Positions 23,661-36,125 of a stretch of DNA of 64,000 bases are shown piece after piece. Each line of letters begins with the position of its first letter. Position 1 is the first letter of the stretch. Source of the DNA: Floccularia luteovirens (lineage: Eukaryota; Basidiomycota; Agaricomycetes; Agaricales; Squamanitaceae); NCBI GenBank assembly GCA_009739215.1, contig VSJF01000004.1:2542001-2606000 (forward strand), in the 5' to 3' direction. The position numbers and the translations under genes were made by a program. A model generated the notes under the pieces. The model saw only the letters and a list, made by a program, of their open reading frames with translations, ran no database searches and was not told the DNA's origin.

Positions 23661-25396
23661 CGTAGCTAGCAATGTACAAACTATGCACTAGGATGGATGG
23701 GAGAGGATGGGGGGTGAATTAGACTGGGTTATGGCAGCATATTTGAGTGGAATCCTTATCCGTTTCCAGTGCCGCTATGTTCCGGATATGTACATGCCAA
23801 AAAATTCTAGGCAATTGATTTATTCAGGGCCGATTGAACAAATACAATGATGCAAGCCTTAATCAGTGGTGGGATCCAATGAAAATTCAATGGCCCCGAT
23901 TGCACCGCCAACGGTACGTACTAAAAGGGGTCCCCAAGATGATTCTTTTAGGAGCAAAATTGTATGGATGAAGAGACTTTTGCACAACATAGAATTGAGA
24001 TAGTCATGTTTGTATGACTAGACAATCTAATGGTCAAAACGTAAACAGATAAGAATCAGTTACTGTTTCCCTGACATCAGATGAACGACAAGTGTAAGTG
24101 ACTTGCCATGATACCATCGAATGGCCGGCGTTGAAAGCCTGGAAACAAAAATTTTTTTTCCGGACCAAAAAGTCAATAACATAAGGTTCATCTAACCGTC
24201 CAGGGACAACTATACAGAACGACCGCATCACATGTCCATCCTCAACACCGCTAACCTGACTCCTATAAACGTACACCTTTGGGCATCTGAATACTGGAAT
24301 TCATAACCAATTCATTGTTGATCAAGATCACCCCGAAACCCGGATTTGGGTTCCATGTCCGGGGGCGGTGCTCTACCAAATGCCAGGACTTCCGTTGCCC
24401 CCCGGTAATCCCCTTATCTTGTGCCTCAACCCGAGCGTCTGATTAATTATACAAAAACTTAAAAGCACCACACATCGTCTGACTGCCCGCGTGAGGATGT
24501 TCCGTTGCGTGCGTCAAAGCTAAATCGGTTCAGAGAAGAGAAGCTCTCGCACATAGTATTTTGACAGCGCCGCATAACTGCTAGCCTAAAGTTAGCCCCT
24601 GATTGGAAGGCAAATTTACGCGGCCAAGACTTTTAGCTAGCTATGGATCATCCTTTTCAACGCACTCTCCCCGCTCACAGGATGTGCTTTCAATACTGTA
24701 AGGGCTATCCTCCAACTGTCCTGGCAGTGTAAATCCAACCTGGGACCTACCAACCGGATTGATCCTCATCATTAAAACCGTTGATGTCCATCTATCAACC
24801 AAAGGAAGTGTTGCCAATTAAAGAGAGAATTTGAATTCAAAATTTTCTTTTTTCCCATTAATAGACCCTACGGTTGCATACCTGTCGGGGAAAAAAAAAC
24901 AAGACACACGATCAGATAGTTGTGTAGCACCAGGGTGGGCGGGTGGGGAACGAATCGCGTTTTATACAGCCTCCAACTAACGGCGCGCAAATATGTTTGA
25001 GGATTTGATATGTCCACCATAAATCAATGCACGTTCGTTTGTCTAGCATGACAATCATCATTTTTTTCTCGAATAGTTCGATCTAATCAAGAATAAAATT
25101 CAACTGCTAGAAATACTTTATTTCGATTTTGTCTGTTCTAACAAAATTATTGAAAACACCAACACAGTATATTTACGTCTAAATAAAATGTGCACAAGAC
25201 AAAATAAGAGTCATTTTATAAATAACCCAGAGGAAGCCAGATATAATTCGTTCTCAATAATAAGCCAGAGAACATCTTAAATACCATACGTGCGACTTTT
25301 TATTGGTAAAAGGGCGAATACAAAAAAGCCGACGGCAACCAAATAAATTTCCCAAAAACCGGCATCAAAAAAAAATGACAACGCTTAAAGTGTACT
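23661..25396. other. Intergenic, no gene recognised
   Basis: About 1.7 kb between two minus-strand genes, with poly-A runs near 24890 and 25370. A stretch near 24365-24430 resembles part of a tRNA D-arm in reverse but has no matching acceptor or T arm. No coding signal. Confidence 0.5.
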
Positions 25397-25970
25397 TCAT
25401 GAATTTAAATCCGTAACTATCGTTATGGGTTCGGGTTCACCACCAAAGAGAGAACGAAAGTCGAACCAATTCGTAGAAGTTTCAATGAGATGTACGTCTC
25501 CCTGCTGGACGGCGAACTCGAGATGGGGGCGGCGAGCGGCGAGGCGATGAGATACGACGTGACAGACGAGGATAAAGATTATGAGGAAGACGATAAGAAA
25601 CGAACGCAGTCTTGCTGAGAACGAGGTGTGGTAAGGTTTCAACATAGACAGGCGCTCGCGCAATGAAGGTTTGGGAGGTGGAGCAAGGAAGGCTATAGAA
25701 AAGTCGTGGGAAGAGCAAGGAGAAGATGGTGTAACGATGATCGCAGGTAACGGGGATTTTTCACTTGCAATGGGAAGAGAAAGATCTGCATGTTGTTGTC
25801 AATGCCCTGCCAAAGGATTTTATTGAAACAAAAACAAACCCAGTGGCGCTGGGACTAATGTGTAGTCACGCTTGTGTTGTGGCGGCAGGCGGTGTACACG
25901 GGCAACTAGATAAAGGAGTTAGTACACTTAAATTCAATCTGCATCTATTCTTCTCACCTGGAAGGGCCAT
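25397..25970 (-). CDS. Small single-pass membrane protein, unknown function
   Basis: Three exons that I assembled from splice signals: 25970-25958 (ATG GCC CTT CCA G), 25905-25840 and 25785-25397. The total is 468 nt, giving 155 residues and a stop. Intron 1 has GTGAGA, a perfect TACTAAC branch site and TCTAG. Intron 2 runs GTTTGT...TGCAG. The protein has a hydrophilic N-terminal half (RVHRLPPQHKRDYTLVP, PAIIVTPSSPCSSHDF), a basic KPYHTSFSARLRS and one membrane span (FLIVFLIIFILVCHVV at about residues 95-110), then a charged C-terminus. That suggests a type II topology. I recognise no domain. The exact in-frame fit of three exons is the main support. Confidence 0.7.
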
Positions 25971-26859
25971 CCTGGATGTGTGGGTGTGGATGGGGCGGAA
26001 GGATTGACAGACAGAGGTGTTATTATGGATAAAATGCTGCTGCGGGACAGAAGCGACGGGGCGAAGTAAAACGAAGGCGATTGAAACGAATGTGGGTCAG
26101 CTATGAAGCTGGTTTGGCGATAGACTGGCTACGTTGCAGAGACGGTGTGCAACAAGGAAGCAAACAAGGCAGAAAGCTGGGAATATAAGCAAAAGCGATG
26201 AGACCTGTGAAAGGTTTAAAGGGCTGTGGATTTTTAGTCAGGGTTCGCGTGTAACCAGCCCCTTGATGTTTAGATAAGCACGGAATCAAAATATCAGCAC
26301 AAAGCTGTTAAAAGCTGTCATGTTTTTTTAAATCTCTGTGTTTTATATGTCTTTGAAATGCAGTAGCAGCATCAGGTTCTGAAGATTGTGATACTCGAGG
26401 TCGATAAACACGAGTTCTCCAGGTTTACAGCTCTGTGGTCAACGAGGCACACTTCCGCCACGTGGGTCAAACGAACGGCCAGGGGCTTTCGCCAAACAAA
26501 CAAAGCTGCAAAAATAGAAGAAAAGGTTAAAATCTTGTGGTGTTTCAATGGTACTGTAACTTTGATCTTGTAAGTAGCTACAAAGGCTGCTTATTGGGAG
26601 GTCATTATATTGCTGTGATACAAGATACACGAGTACAATAGGTGGAAAACGACTGTAAAAAAGTGACAGATGGTTTATCTAACGTTACTGCATAAACACC
26701 CCCATACTATGACCATTCAAAACAAGTCATGTGAAGATATGTTCAGTTTCGCAGAGGCGAGAAATGGTTGAAATGCTATGCAATTCCCGGATACGCGATG
26801 ACAGGGATATCAAAGTGAGGGTATGATGTACCTGATGAAGGAACAATTGCATATTCAGG
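25971..26859. other. Intergenic, no gene recognised
   Basis: Short non-homologous open frames only. It holds the promoter of the small membrane protein gene and the 3' flank of CNB1. Confidence 0.5.
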
Positions 26860-27866
26860 TTAAAACAGGTCCTCAAGAGTCATTTGTTTAACAATATCCT
26901 GCGGAGAATAATATAAAATTAGCGATTGAATTCCCGGTTATGGTGAGAAGAACAAGAGATAGCGTCTTTGACATACCGTATTGGACACCGTTTGAGCAAA
27001 TTCTTCAAAGCTCAACTTTCCATCTCCATCTAGATCCGCTTCCATGATCGTTTTATCCACAATCTGCTGTAGCTGTTGATCCTTTAATTACGAAACGAGA
27101 TGTCAATCGCCCAAGTCTTTGCTCGTTGTATACACACAAACCTTGAGGTTACTCCCAACCATCATCTTCAATACTAAGAATAGTTCTCCATTCGAGATAT
27201 AACCGTCTCGATCAACGTCATAGACTTTGAAAGCGACTTTTTTGTGCACATTTAAAAAGGGCCGCTTTTTGAGATTAGATGGATGGACTTACATCTTAGT
27301 TTTTCGTCTCTACCACCCCGACTACTAAATGCACTCAGCCCCCCGACGAATTCCTGGAAGTCAACGGTTCCTCCACCACTATGATTAGAAATGCATGATA
27401 TAAAACAGTATCGGTGGTAGAATGTGAGTTTACAAAGGACAAAAGTTCAGGAGAACTCAGCAAGGGAAGCCGCAGACCAAAATAGGCACGCACTCTTCAT
27501 CGAATATTGCAATCATCCGTGAGGCCAAGGGATTGTTTGCAATCTGCGGTATCTGCAAAAATTCTTCTCTGTCTATTGATCCAGATCCATCACTGGATAC
27601 CACATCACGCAGCTGAGTTAAAGGGACCAAAAGCAGTGGGTGTTGGAAAGCTACCTATCGAGTTTCATGAATCGCTTCTTCAGTCGTTCGAGCTCTGGTT
27701 GGGTAACTGCAAGTCCAATTTAGTAGCGGGAAGGACATGATGGAGAGATAGGAGAAATACAATTTGACTGCTTCTCCATCGCTTCCATAAACTGTGATGC
27801 TGAGCGACAATCAGTATGACATCTTCCAAAGCCCTAATCATGCTATAACATACGTGACTGTCCCAT
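26860..27866 (-). CDS. CNB1: Calcineurin regulatory subunit B
   Basis: Ca2+-binding regulatory subunit of the protein phosphatase calcineurin; it binds and activates the catalytic subunit CNA in Ca2+ stress and morphogenesis signalling. The first exon is 10 nt (ATGGGACAGTCAC? read as MGQS), spliced to [13 protein letters not shown]. The MGQSPS start fits an N-myristoylation signal (Gly2, Ser6). EF-hands are visible on successive exons: [15 protein letters not shown] (near 27560), IAIFDEDGG-type loop and [14 protein letters not shown] (near 27370-27330), [15 protein letters not shown] (near 27220-27180) and [16 protein letters not shown] (near 27050-27010). The end [12 protein letters not shown] is characteristic, with TAA at 26860-26862. 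Several introns of about 50 nt. Divergent from SWD1. Confidence 0.95.
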
Positions 27867-28115
27867 TTTGTGCTTGATTTACAGATAGGAGAGAGAGTAG
27901 AGGTGGTTTATAGCACGGCCGTGAATGCGTTTGAGACGTTGAGGCGTACAGCAATTCGTAAAGCTGGGTTTTTGTGCAGTTTAGGGAAGAGGGCAACAGC
28001 TTGGTGACAACCAACTCTGATGATTTTTGTCGTTGGTCACGCGTACGCAAAAATAAATTACAAAATAATATTAAAAGTCATTCTCTTCAGTCTCTTGTCC
28101 TCGCACCACCGTGTC
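27867..28115. promoter_or_regulatory. Divergent promoter region CNB1 / SWD1
   Basis: The 249 bp between the two start codons serve both genes. There is an AT-rich centre (near 28050-28080) but no motif I can name. Confidence 0.5.
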
Positions 28116-30182
28116 ATGAATGAATCATTAATTAGTAAGTTTAGAAAACTAAGGCCAGCCATTAGAGTCGCTAATCATTGTTGCGAAGGCCCTTTTACAC
28201 TTTCTCACCCAACTGCAGTCCAAACCGCACTAATTGCTGGCGCATCTTTTGCGCTATTCAATCCAACAGGGCGGTACATCGCTGCTGGACGTGTCAATGG
28301 TATTGCCGAGATTTGGGATCTTGAAACGCGTGCAACTATCAGGTGTTTAGATGGGCATGTCAAGGCATTAACTAGCATCGAGTTCGTCAGACTATCCTCG
28401 TCCCAATACAATGTCTCATGAGTTGCTTTCGCACTTCTTTTTCAGCTGGTCACGCAATTCCCGATACATACTAACATCGTCAAGAGACTGGAATGTTATT
28501 ATATGGGATCTGGCTTCTGCATGCGATCCACCGCAAAGACACTGTTCTATACGGTTCGATGCACCTGTTATATCTGCTTGTTTTCACCCACGCAATAGGT
28601 GAGTTGCTATTTCACTATCCATGATTATAGTGCCAAAAAAAACTATTTTCTTTATCGAGCCAAATTGTTCTTGCGTTGCTCTCAACTGGCGAAGTTTATG
28701 TTGCAGATTTACGCAAAGACCATCGTTCCAGAGTGGAATTATCCGAAGTTCTAGATGAAAACAATGACGACGATACACCACATATACAATCGAATAGACA
28801 ACGGTGTGTTTAAATCCCCGTCCGAGTCATTCCTCAAATCACAAATTAATTGTTTGTATAACAAAAACTGTTACCCCAAACATGATGACTTGTAGGTCGG
28901 CTATGACAGTTGCGCGCTTTGACCCCTCCGGAAAACACATCTTTATCGGTACATCTGTTGGAACCATCCTTGTATTCAACTCTCGAACAAAAACGGTCAG
29001 CACCTACTTTATACTACAGTGTATTATGCGCTGATACTCAGATTTCCTTTGGAAATTTAGATGGTCGCACGCCATAAAATCTCAGGAGCAGGTATTATGA
29101 AGGGATTAGACTTTGCTAAATCCGGACGGTGAAGAAATGTGCATCCTCACAACCTGCGCCAGCCCTTCTGATCTACGACTCGTCTGACTCTATATTACTC
29201 TCCCGAATATGCTGCATTTATACAATGTATCGCATACACGACGTTGCAACGAAATCGGTGTCGTGCTTTCATCGAAACAGCCGACTCGTGACCAATTCAT
29301 CCGATCGCACTTTGCGTCAATTCCTCCTACCAACGTATCCGTCCCCACCTTCAACCACAGCTGTGAATAAGCGGTACACGGAAGATGACATGGTAGTTGA
29401 AGATCCACAAGGCCCCGAAAAGGAATTCACGTATATAGATTCGGAGCTCGAACCATTGCACAGATTTAATGACCCGATCAATAAGACTGCTTGGCATGGC
29501 ATGAGTTATAGTCCTGACGGGGAATGGCTAGCCGGAGGTACGTGTTGAGTGTGCAGGATTACTCTCGGCTCATATATCTGCTCAGGAGCTGCTGACGCCG
29601 CAACCCACAAAATATATATCTGGGATATATCCAATGATGGGCAATTTGCGACGGCATTAGATGGTGGCCGGGAGCCTCTTGTTCACCTTGATGTAGGTAA
29701 TCAGAATGTTGTATACAATTTAATCTCACACTGGGTTCAGTGGCACCCAACGAAAACGTCAATTGCATCAACTACGAACCAAGGTAATATTCTCATATGG
29801 CACACTCCACATCCAGAAAGATGGGGTGCATTTGCAGGCGGATTTGAAGAGGTCGACGAGAATGTTGAATATCAAGAGCGTGAAGACGAGTTTGACATTG
29901 TACGTTGAACTTTTTCGTTTATTTCAATGACGAAAAATTATTATTATCCCAACACAACAGGAAGATGAAGCTGTGCTCGCTCAACGAAAGATGCGGGCAG
30001 AAGAAGAGGAAGTTGACATAGATGGTGCCGTTGACACGGGTCCAATTGTATCTGCCGGGAAAAGGGCACAAGTGGTAGGCGCTCCTGGCGACCCTGACAT
30101 TACTTGGGCAGACGATAATCCTGACAACGATACTGTAAACTGGACCATGCGAATCGTTATAGGAAGCGATCAGAATGAGTAA
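28116..30182 (+). CDS. SWD1: COMPASS (Set1C) subunit Swd1, RbBP5 family
   Basis: WD40 scaffold protein of the Set1/COMPASS histone H3K4 methyltransferase. Start ATG at 28116: MNESLI is spliced (GTAAGT...GCGAAG) to SPFTLSHPTAVQ, matching the short N-terminus of the family. Propeller blades follow: FALFNPTGRYIAAGRVNGIAEIWDLE, SRNSRYILTSSRDWNVIIWDL, QIVLALLSTGEVYVADLR, ARFDPSGKHIFIGTSVGTILVFN, RLVTNSSDRTLRQF, SYSPDGEWLAGG...IYIWD and DWHPTKTSIASTTNQGNILIW. They end in the acidic C-terminal segment (ENVEYQEREDEFDI, then AEEEEVDIDG) and TAA at 30180. About eight small introns. All blades are present and exon joins look intact. Confidence 0.93.
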
Positions 30183-30374
30183 CTCCAAAAATGAGGACTT
30201 TTGTTCTGTGGGCTTTCTTTGTGACTACAACTGAAGGAGTGTAAACCTTACATAGTTGATATACGATATTTGCCCTTCCTACTGTTGAGTATGACAATGT
30301 ACATGTAACAATGATAGTCTTCCAGATAAACCTTCAAAACGAGCGTGTGATACAGTTTCTTTACAAAATATAGC

Positions 30375-32042
30375 CTATCCGCCAGACTGCATTTCTGAGA
30401 TCGACAGTTTGAGATCATTGTTCGATTTTTTGCTTGAACCCATGTTGGCTAGCTCGACCGTCATGCTTGATGATGTTTGGTTTCTGAATACAAGAGACGA
30501 TGGAAGGGTGTCTGTCATGACGAGTTCTTTCTTGGTGTATAACGCCCGATTGTTCAACAGCGCCATGAAAGAGTTGCTATATCTGGTAGTTTCTGATTAG
30601 ACTAAAGACTTTGCCAGAAAGTAACGAATAGATTGACTGACAATTTTCCTATAATATACCCACTGCGTACCATAATTAGCAATGGTAATAGTAATGGTAA
30701 GTTCCGGCTGATATACTTACAGGCATAAGTATATGGAAGTTTTCTGTAGAGTTTTCAGACCGGGAAACCAAACGCCGGAAGAATAAAGTTGTCTTGCTTA
30801 CTGGAGGTGCTATAGCAGGGATAGTACTGAGACATATCAAAACCGTGGATGCAGCAGCTATATGTATCCAAATGAACGGTCAGCATATCGAATTCAATGA
30901 TAATACACATGACTTTCACCTGTGATCGCATTTGTCTCAACGGTAAGCGATAAAACGCGCACAACAAAGCCCGCTGTTTTGGTGTGCATGGTGTCGCGTA
31001 TGGTCACAAGCTACATAAAATTGGCTTAGAAAAAAAAAGGGAAAAATTCGGTGAAGTTGTGAGCGTACAAGATAGGTCAGTGTTGCAGCGATTATGATAT
31101 CGACGACTGCGCTCGTTATGGTGTATACCTGAGATTGTAAATATTTTGGTAAACGAGCCGATCTTGTAAATTCGAGATGGAAAAATGAGACCTACAAATG
31201 CGAGTACCACGAATAATCCCTGGAAAGCGAATATGTCCACCATCTTGCTAGCTACCGGCTATGGTTCATTGAGTACTATGACAATGGGACAACATGGCTC
31301 TAAATGCTCACAAGGATTCCAAGTGTCATTCCTGCGACCGTTGCTACTAAGCTTAGCTAGTGGACAAAATCAACGACCATGATATTTGAAGCGGACGGAA
31401 TTTACTGACAAATTCCAGGATGATACAGAAAACCAACCATTTGCCTTTACTCAAACACCAGATCCTGTAATAGTAAAAGCTTTGTGTAACCAAGCCAACT
31501 ACTGCATTAAGGGCAGGCGAGTCTATGGGAGCGAAGTGGTATTGTGAAAGGATATTCATATTACCGTAACCCTTAGCGAACCAGTAGAAACCGTCAGCCA
31601 TTGCCAGTATCGTTTGGACGGTCTCCACGACGAAAATGAAATGAACTTTAGCAGAGTAAGGAGGACAGTAAAACTGTGGAAATGATCGATTGAAATACCT
31701 GTTAGTCTAATCAATGGTTTCTCTTTGGAAAAGTTGAAGCAATAAAATGCTGTATTAATTCAGAAGGTAAGCGCTGGTCTCCAAAGGAATTTTAGATGCT
31801 CACTATATTGGACAGCAAGAATTCCATACAGAAACCAGTTCAGGCATATACCGATGAGCTGTACGTAGAAGCATTCAGAATGAGTACAGAACAGAACAAA
31901 GGTGGTTGAGTGGCATTACCGGTGGTCCCGTGCTGTAACAAACCAATTTTACTTCAGTATCAAAAAAAGGAATACATAGTACTGAAACCTACAGAAAAGT
32001 GATATTATCTGGGATAGGCGGGAGTGGAGCACTCGAGCTCAT
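30375..32042 (-). CDS. DUF6534-like multi-pass membrane protein
   Basis: Agaricomycete-specific integral membrane protein family, function unknown. The start ATG at 32042 gives MSSSAPLPPIPDNITF, then an intron and a membrane segment with LIGICLNWFLYGILAVQ. The central exon has METVQTILAMADGFYWFAKGYG and SPALNAVVGLVTQSFYYYRIW, both family-typical, and then KGKWLVFCIILEF. The last exon (about 30600-30375) encodes RYSNSFMALLNNRALYTKKE and a Ser-rich cytosolic tail. Seven-span predictions are usual for the family. About eight introns; the middle exons (31000-31250, 31700-31960) are the least certain part. Confidence 0.75.
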
Positions 32043-34791
32043 GATGAGAGGTCAAGGAGATTTGGGGCTGGGGGATCTTGGAACTAGAACTTATCATTTA
32101 TTAAATGCTTAAAACCACAGGAAACAAATTCAACGCACGATCGTGAAGACACATTAACCCCGATAAATTTCATCAACTGCATGGAAATATCAACAAGTGT
32201 GCGCTTCCACTTCCCCGGAATGGACGGATACATACTTTTTAGTGCCCTAGAGTCGGTATATAAATAATAATAAAAAGATTCCGAACCCCAATTTCTGATA
32301 TTGAACATTGTATTTTGCAATAATTCGAAATTACTGGCTCTTGGAGGCGAGTATCAGCATAAAAAAATGAAAGCCGGGTTTTATATTCTTTCCCGCTGGT
32401 TGTATGCGTGAGGTCATGTCAGGGACCAGTCATAAATTGTGGGAGCAAAGGTACGGAGGAGAATCCGAATAGGTAACGATTTGGACCCGTGAAATTAGAT
32501 TGTCCTTGATTGATTCGTAAATTCTCAGAACCCGGAAGCTAAAGATTAGAAAGACGCCACTTCAGGTATAAGATTATGTATGCCTCAGCTCAAAGGGACA
32601 ATGCAACTCCTTGTAGATACAGGAGAGAATTGTGGCCGAGGAGTTCTTTGGGATCCCAGAGACAAGTGTACTTGACTTGTCGAGCTCTTCGCTGGTAGCT
32701 AGATGAGGAGGTCAATCAAGACTTGCCTAGACTCCTGGGCGCTCGGATTCAGGGTTCACTTTAATGTGTTGCTACGGACTCGAAAGAGTAAGATTTACAT
32801 GGATGAATCGGTGAGCGATAATACTAGCTCTTGATGGTAGTCGCATGATGTCCAATCTGCTTTTCTAATTTTCTGGCTATTGGTATGAATCCTAATCCAC
32901 CCTATACATCTTGGCATCCTACAATTATTATCGTACCTGCATAAACATTGCGGCGGGGAGTTTACCATAATAAAAAGTATAAACGCATGGTCGCCACATG
33001 AATTGCGAATTTATTCTGATCGATTGAGTTGACTCAATCAGGTTGCCGCTTTGAATCAGGAGCTGGATCTAGTAATAACGTTTGGATTTATCAAAAAAGA
33101 ACTTTCAACTGAGCGGTTTCACGTGAGTCGTAAGTAATGTACCCAGATATGCGGTAGGTATCGGGGGTTATAATATGCACTGGTGAGAAACGGGATTCGT
33201 AACAGGTTTCGTCGTTGCCTAGTAGCATCAATTCTTCACCTGTACTTGTGATTGCGTAAGGCGGGTTTTAGCTTGAAGAAAAAGGTAGCATTTATTATTG
33301 CTAGATTGAATTTGCGCCTGAAGCGTTGCCATGAATCAGATACTATTACTTGATGGCTATGTAGATGGAACGAATAGAGTCTCTTCCATGCATGGCTGAT
33401 ATACTTTCAAGATACATCCTTTGTAATTTGAATCATGATGGACGGTCCAACATTGACCTTATGGTGTTCATGTACGGTCTATAGATTTTTACAGTAGGAC
33501 ACAGCATCAGAAATGACTAGAGGTCCTGATGATGGTAAAACACAGCATTGCTAGTGAATGTGAACAATCGATACACAATAAGGAGAGACTGCTCACACAG
33601 TACTATTCTGATACATAGCTCATAGCGAAGGCTGTAGAGCTGTATTGATTCCTTAACAAAGTCCAACTCCGAGATCAAACCCAAAGTTTCAGTCTTTGTA
33701 TGATAACGTATCTTAATCACAAAAGAAGTATAAGGTAACTCATGGAAATATAGATATTTATGTTTGTTGAGTTGACTATGTGATACTAAGTAGAGTACAG
33801 GAGACATTGGGAAACAAGAAATAAGTATAAAAGTCCTCTTTGTATGTTTAATTGGATGAGATGGAGACTAAAAAAGAGTACAGAAGAGAATGTATTCTAC
33901 AAATTTGACAGAATGGGGAACGATCTGGACCAATATAACCGATCAGGCAGCATTCTAAGGCGCTCTGCTCGGTCTTTTTGAAACATCGAGGTGCCGTTGT
34001 CAGCTTGACGCTTCGAGATGCACACGCGTACAGAAGGAATTTTTATAGTTCTAAACTTGAGAGAACAGGAGCCGATTACTGGGGTTAAGATAAGCAGTTC
34101 GCGGTGGGGATGCATCAAAACGGGCTGTTGCAATAAGATCCGGACCTCGAGTTTCAAGAAGCCAGAAGCTAAGTAGAGAAATAGAGTGGGGACAAGTTTG
34201 ATGTATGGAAGGTCACCGCCGGATGCACCGGCCCAATAATAACCGATGAGTAATTGGTCGGTGGACTTGAAGAGGGTCGTAGGGTTCGTGTGACTGCGGG
34301 GAAACAGAATTTTGGTAATAACAAAATTAGAGTAAGCCCGTTTCGTCTAAGAACCGCCTGCGGGGTTGAATAATGAAATGACAAGAGTATACCACATGCA
34401 TCACGCGAGGCAAGATCTGAATGAGGTCACAAGGGGCTGACTCGGTGCAGATACGAGTGGACAGGGACAAAGGCTGTGGTCACGGAATTGTCACGGTTTG
34501 AAGGATGCGGGGGTATAGGGGTCGGAAGGGATGAAGGTGATTCTGATTGATGGCCAAGCAGTTCATGATTGTTTCGCCAAGAATAAAGCGGGGAGATATG
34601 GATGATGGGTGGGAGGAGATGACAAAAACGCGAAACGATTTGAAGTTGATGATTGTATGATCTATAGGAAGAGCAGAAACTAGCAACAACGGATGATCGG
34701 CTGTGCATCTACGGCACAGTCCCCGCGGGACCCGCTGGAGACAGGTCCAAAAGAAGATCCTCGCTCCAGAAAGTCTCCCCCACGGAAGATT
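32043..34791. other. Long intergenic region, no gene recognised
   Basis: About 2.7 kb without an open frame above 96 codons and without a convincing splice chain on either strand. A near-palindrome around TGACTCA (33021-33038, GATTGAGTTGACTCAATC) resembles a Gcn4/AP-1-type site. Otherwise I see nothing. Confidence 0.5.
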
Positions 34792-35514
34792 TTAGAAGGC
34801 AGCTGTCTTGGCGAGCATGGTATGCGCGTCAAGTGTCAAAGCCTGAGGGTTGTACCCGTGGTTATCTCTGTAATGCTGTTGCTGCCTAGCGAAAGGGGAG
34901 TTCTGGGACAGACGCCCAGATTGCGTAAAGGCCGATTGAGGAGTGCTGTAATTTTGAGACGCTTGTAATTGAGCGATGTAGAACGGATCGGTCGAAGTGA
35001 ATAAAGATTGGTCGTTGCCGTTAGAAGACTGAATATTATAAACGGCTGGCTGATACTGCGGGAATGTAGGGGAGTGCATATGACTCTGGGGAGAAAACTG
35101 CGATGAAGGCGAAGTATAGGCAGACATCGGCGAGGAAGGCATAAGCAGTTCTTCAACCATCCGCTCATCCTCTTCCATATCGTCCATTCTGAAAGAATCA
35201 TCAGTTGACTTCCATTGCGAGTTTGTACCAGCGTTGTCCCTCAACAGCCATTTGGCCCCAACTGTTGTAGCTAGCTGAAGGAGTGCGGGGTGTAGGAGTG
35301 TTACATGGTTGAGAATGGGAGTTGCGCCTGCTTTGGGGCTTGGGTGAACCACCGAACAGAGATTGGGCGAGCTGTGCCTGTAAAAGACGCTGAGGGGCCA
35401 TATCTATAAAGGAAATATCATAAAAGATACCTGAAGAGCAGCGAGATCAATAGCTTCCTGGCCAATGTGGCTGGTCGAGAGAGAAGAAACGAGGTCTTCA
35501 ACGGAAAAGCTCAT
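34792..35514 (-). CDS. Low-complexity protein of unknown function
   Basis: Start ATG at 35514 (MSFSVEDLVSSLSTSHIG, then QEAIDLAALQ), spliced at GTATCT...TTTACAG to AQLAQSLFGGSPKPQSRRNS, a Ser/Thr/Pro-rich stretch ending NSWGQMAVEGQRW. A second part in another frame (about 35200-34792) reads DDSFRMDDMEEDERMVEELL, then Gln/Ser/Pro-rich sequence ending ALTLDAHTMLAKTAAF. The two parts lie about 45 nt apart and a GTACAA...TTTCAG intron is visible, but joining it creates a stop codon, so one border is wrong or a frameshift is present. No domain recognised. The acidic MEEDERMVEELL helix and the low-complexity composition suggest a nuclear or regulatory protein, which is inference. Confidence 0.55.
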
Positions 35515-36125
35515 GGTTGTGCTGTGGAGACGGGGAAAAAGCAGTGGGTATGTGTTGGTTAAGAAGACAAAGGTAATGATTGCCATTCGAAATGTAAATG
35601 TCGACTAGAATGGATGCAGGGAAACACGTGCACGTCCGTATTCAGTAACCATTCCTCGCTCCCGAATCCCGACTCCGGTCCGGCGAGACTATCGTCCTGG
35701 CTCATCCTAGATGCACAACATACAGCCCATCTACCCCTGCATCCTACATCACCAACTCCAAGTACCGCTCAGTCGCGGCCCTACAAGTCTGATGTTCTCC
35801 GCTTTCCAAACAATTTCAATTGGGCTTTCAGTGACTCTCAAGGAATACCGGACCTGACTTCGATCATAATTAACGCATATTTCTATTATCGTAAGATGAC
35901 TTTAAGGTAAACACAAGATGAGATAGTATGCCCTTACTCGAGATCTGCTTGCAAAGCATTTTTCAGCCATCTGAGAATTACCGACGATTTGCCGTGAGTA
36001 TATCGAGGGGGTCAATCTATACTCACATTCTCCCGTCCTCCACGAGGAGTCGAACATGATAAAGAAACGTAAAAGATACCATGATTCCATGATTGGGATA
36101 CCCTTCCGGTCATCCCGAAGTGGAT
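35515..36125. other. Intergenic, no gene recognised
   Basis: Spacer between the low-complexity gene's start and TTI2's stop, both minus strand. Nothing recognised. Confidence 0.5.

Noticed and set aside
24340..24440. tRNA-like stretch (D-arm-like TTTGGTAGAGCACC on the minus strand)
   Set aside because: No pairing acceptor stem, anticodon arm or T arm could be laid out around it.
33021..33038. Gcn4/AP-1-like TGACTCA palindrome
   Set aside because: A single short site far from any recognised start codon; expected by chance.
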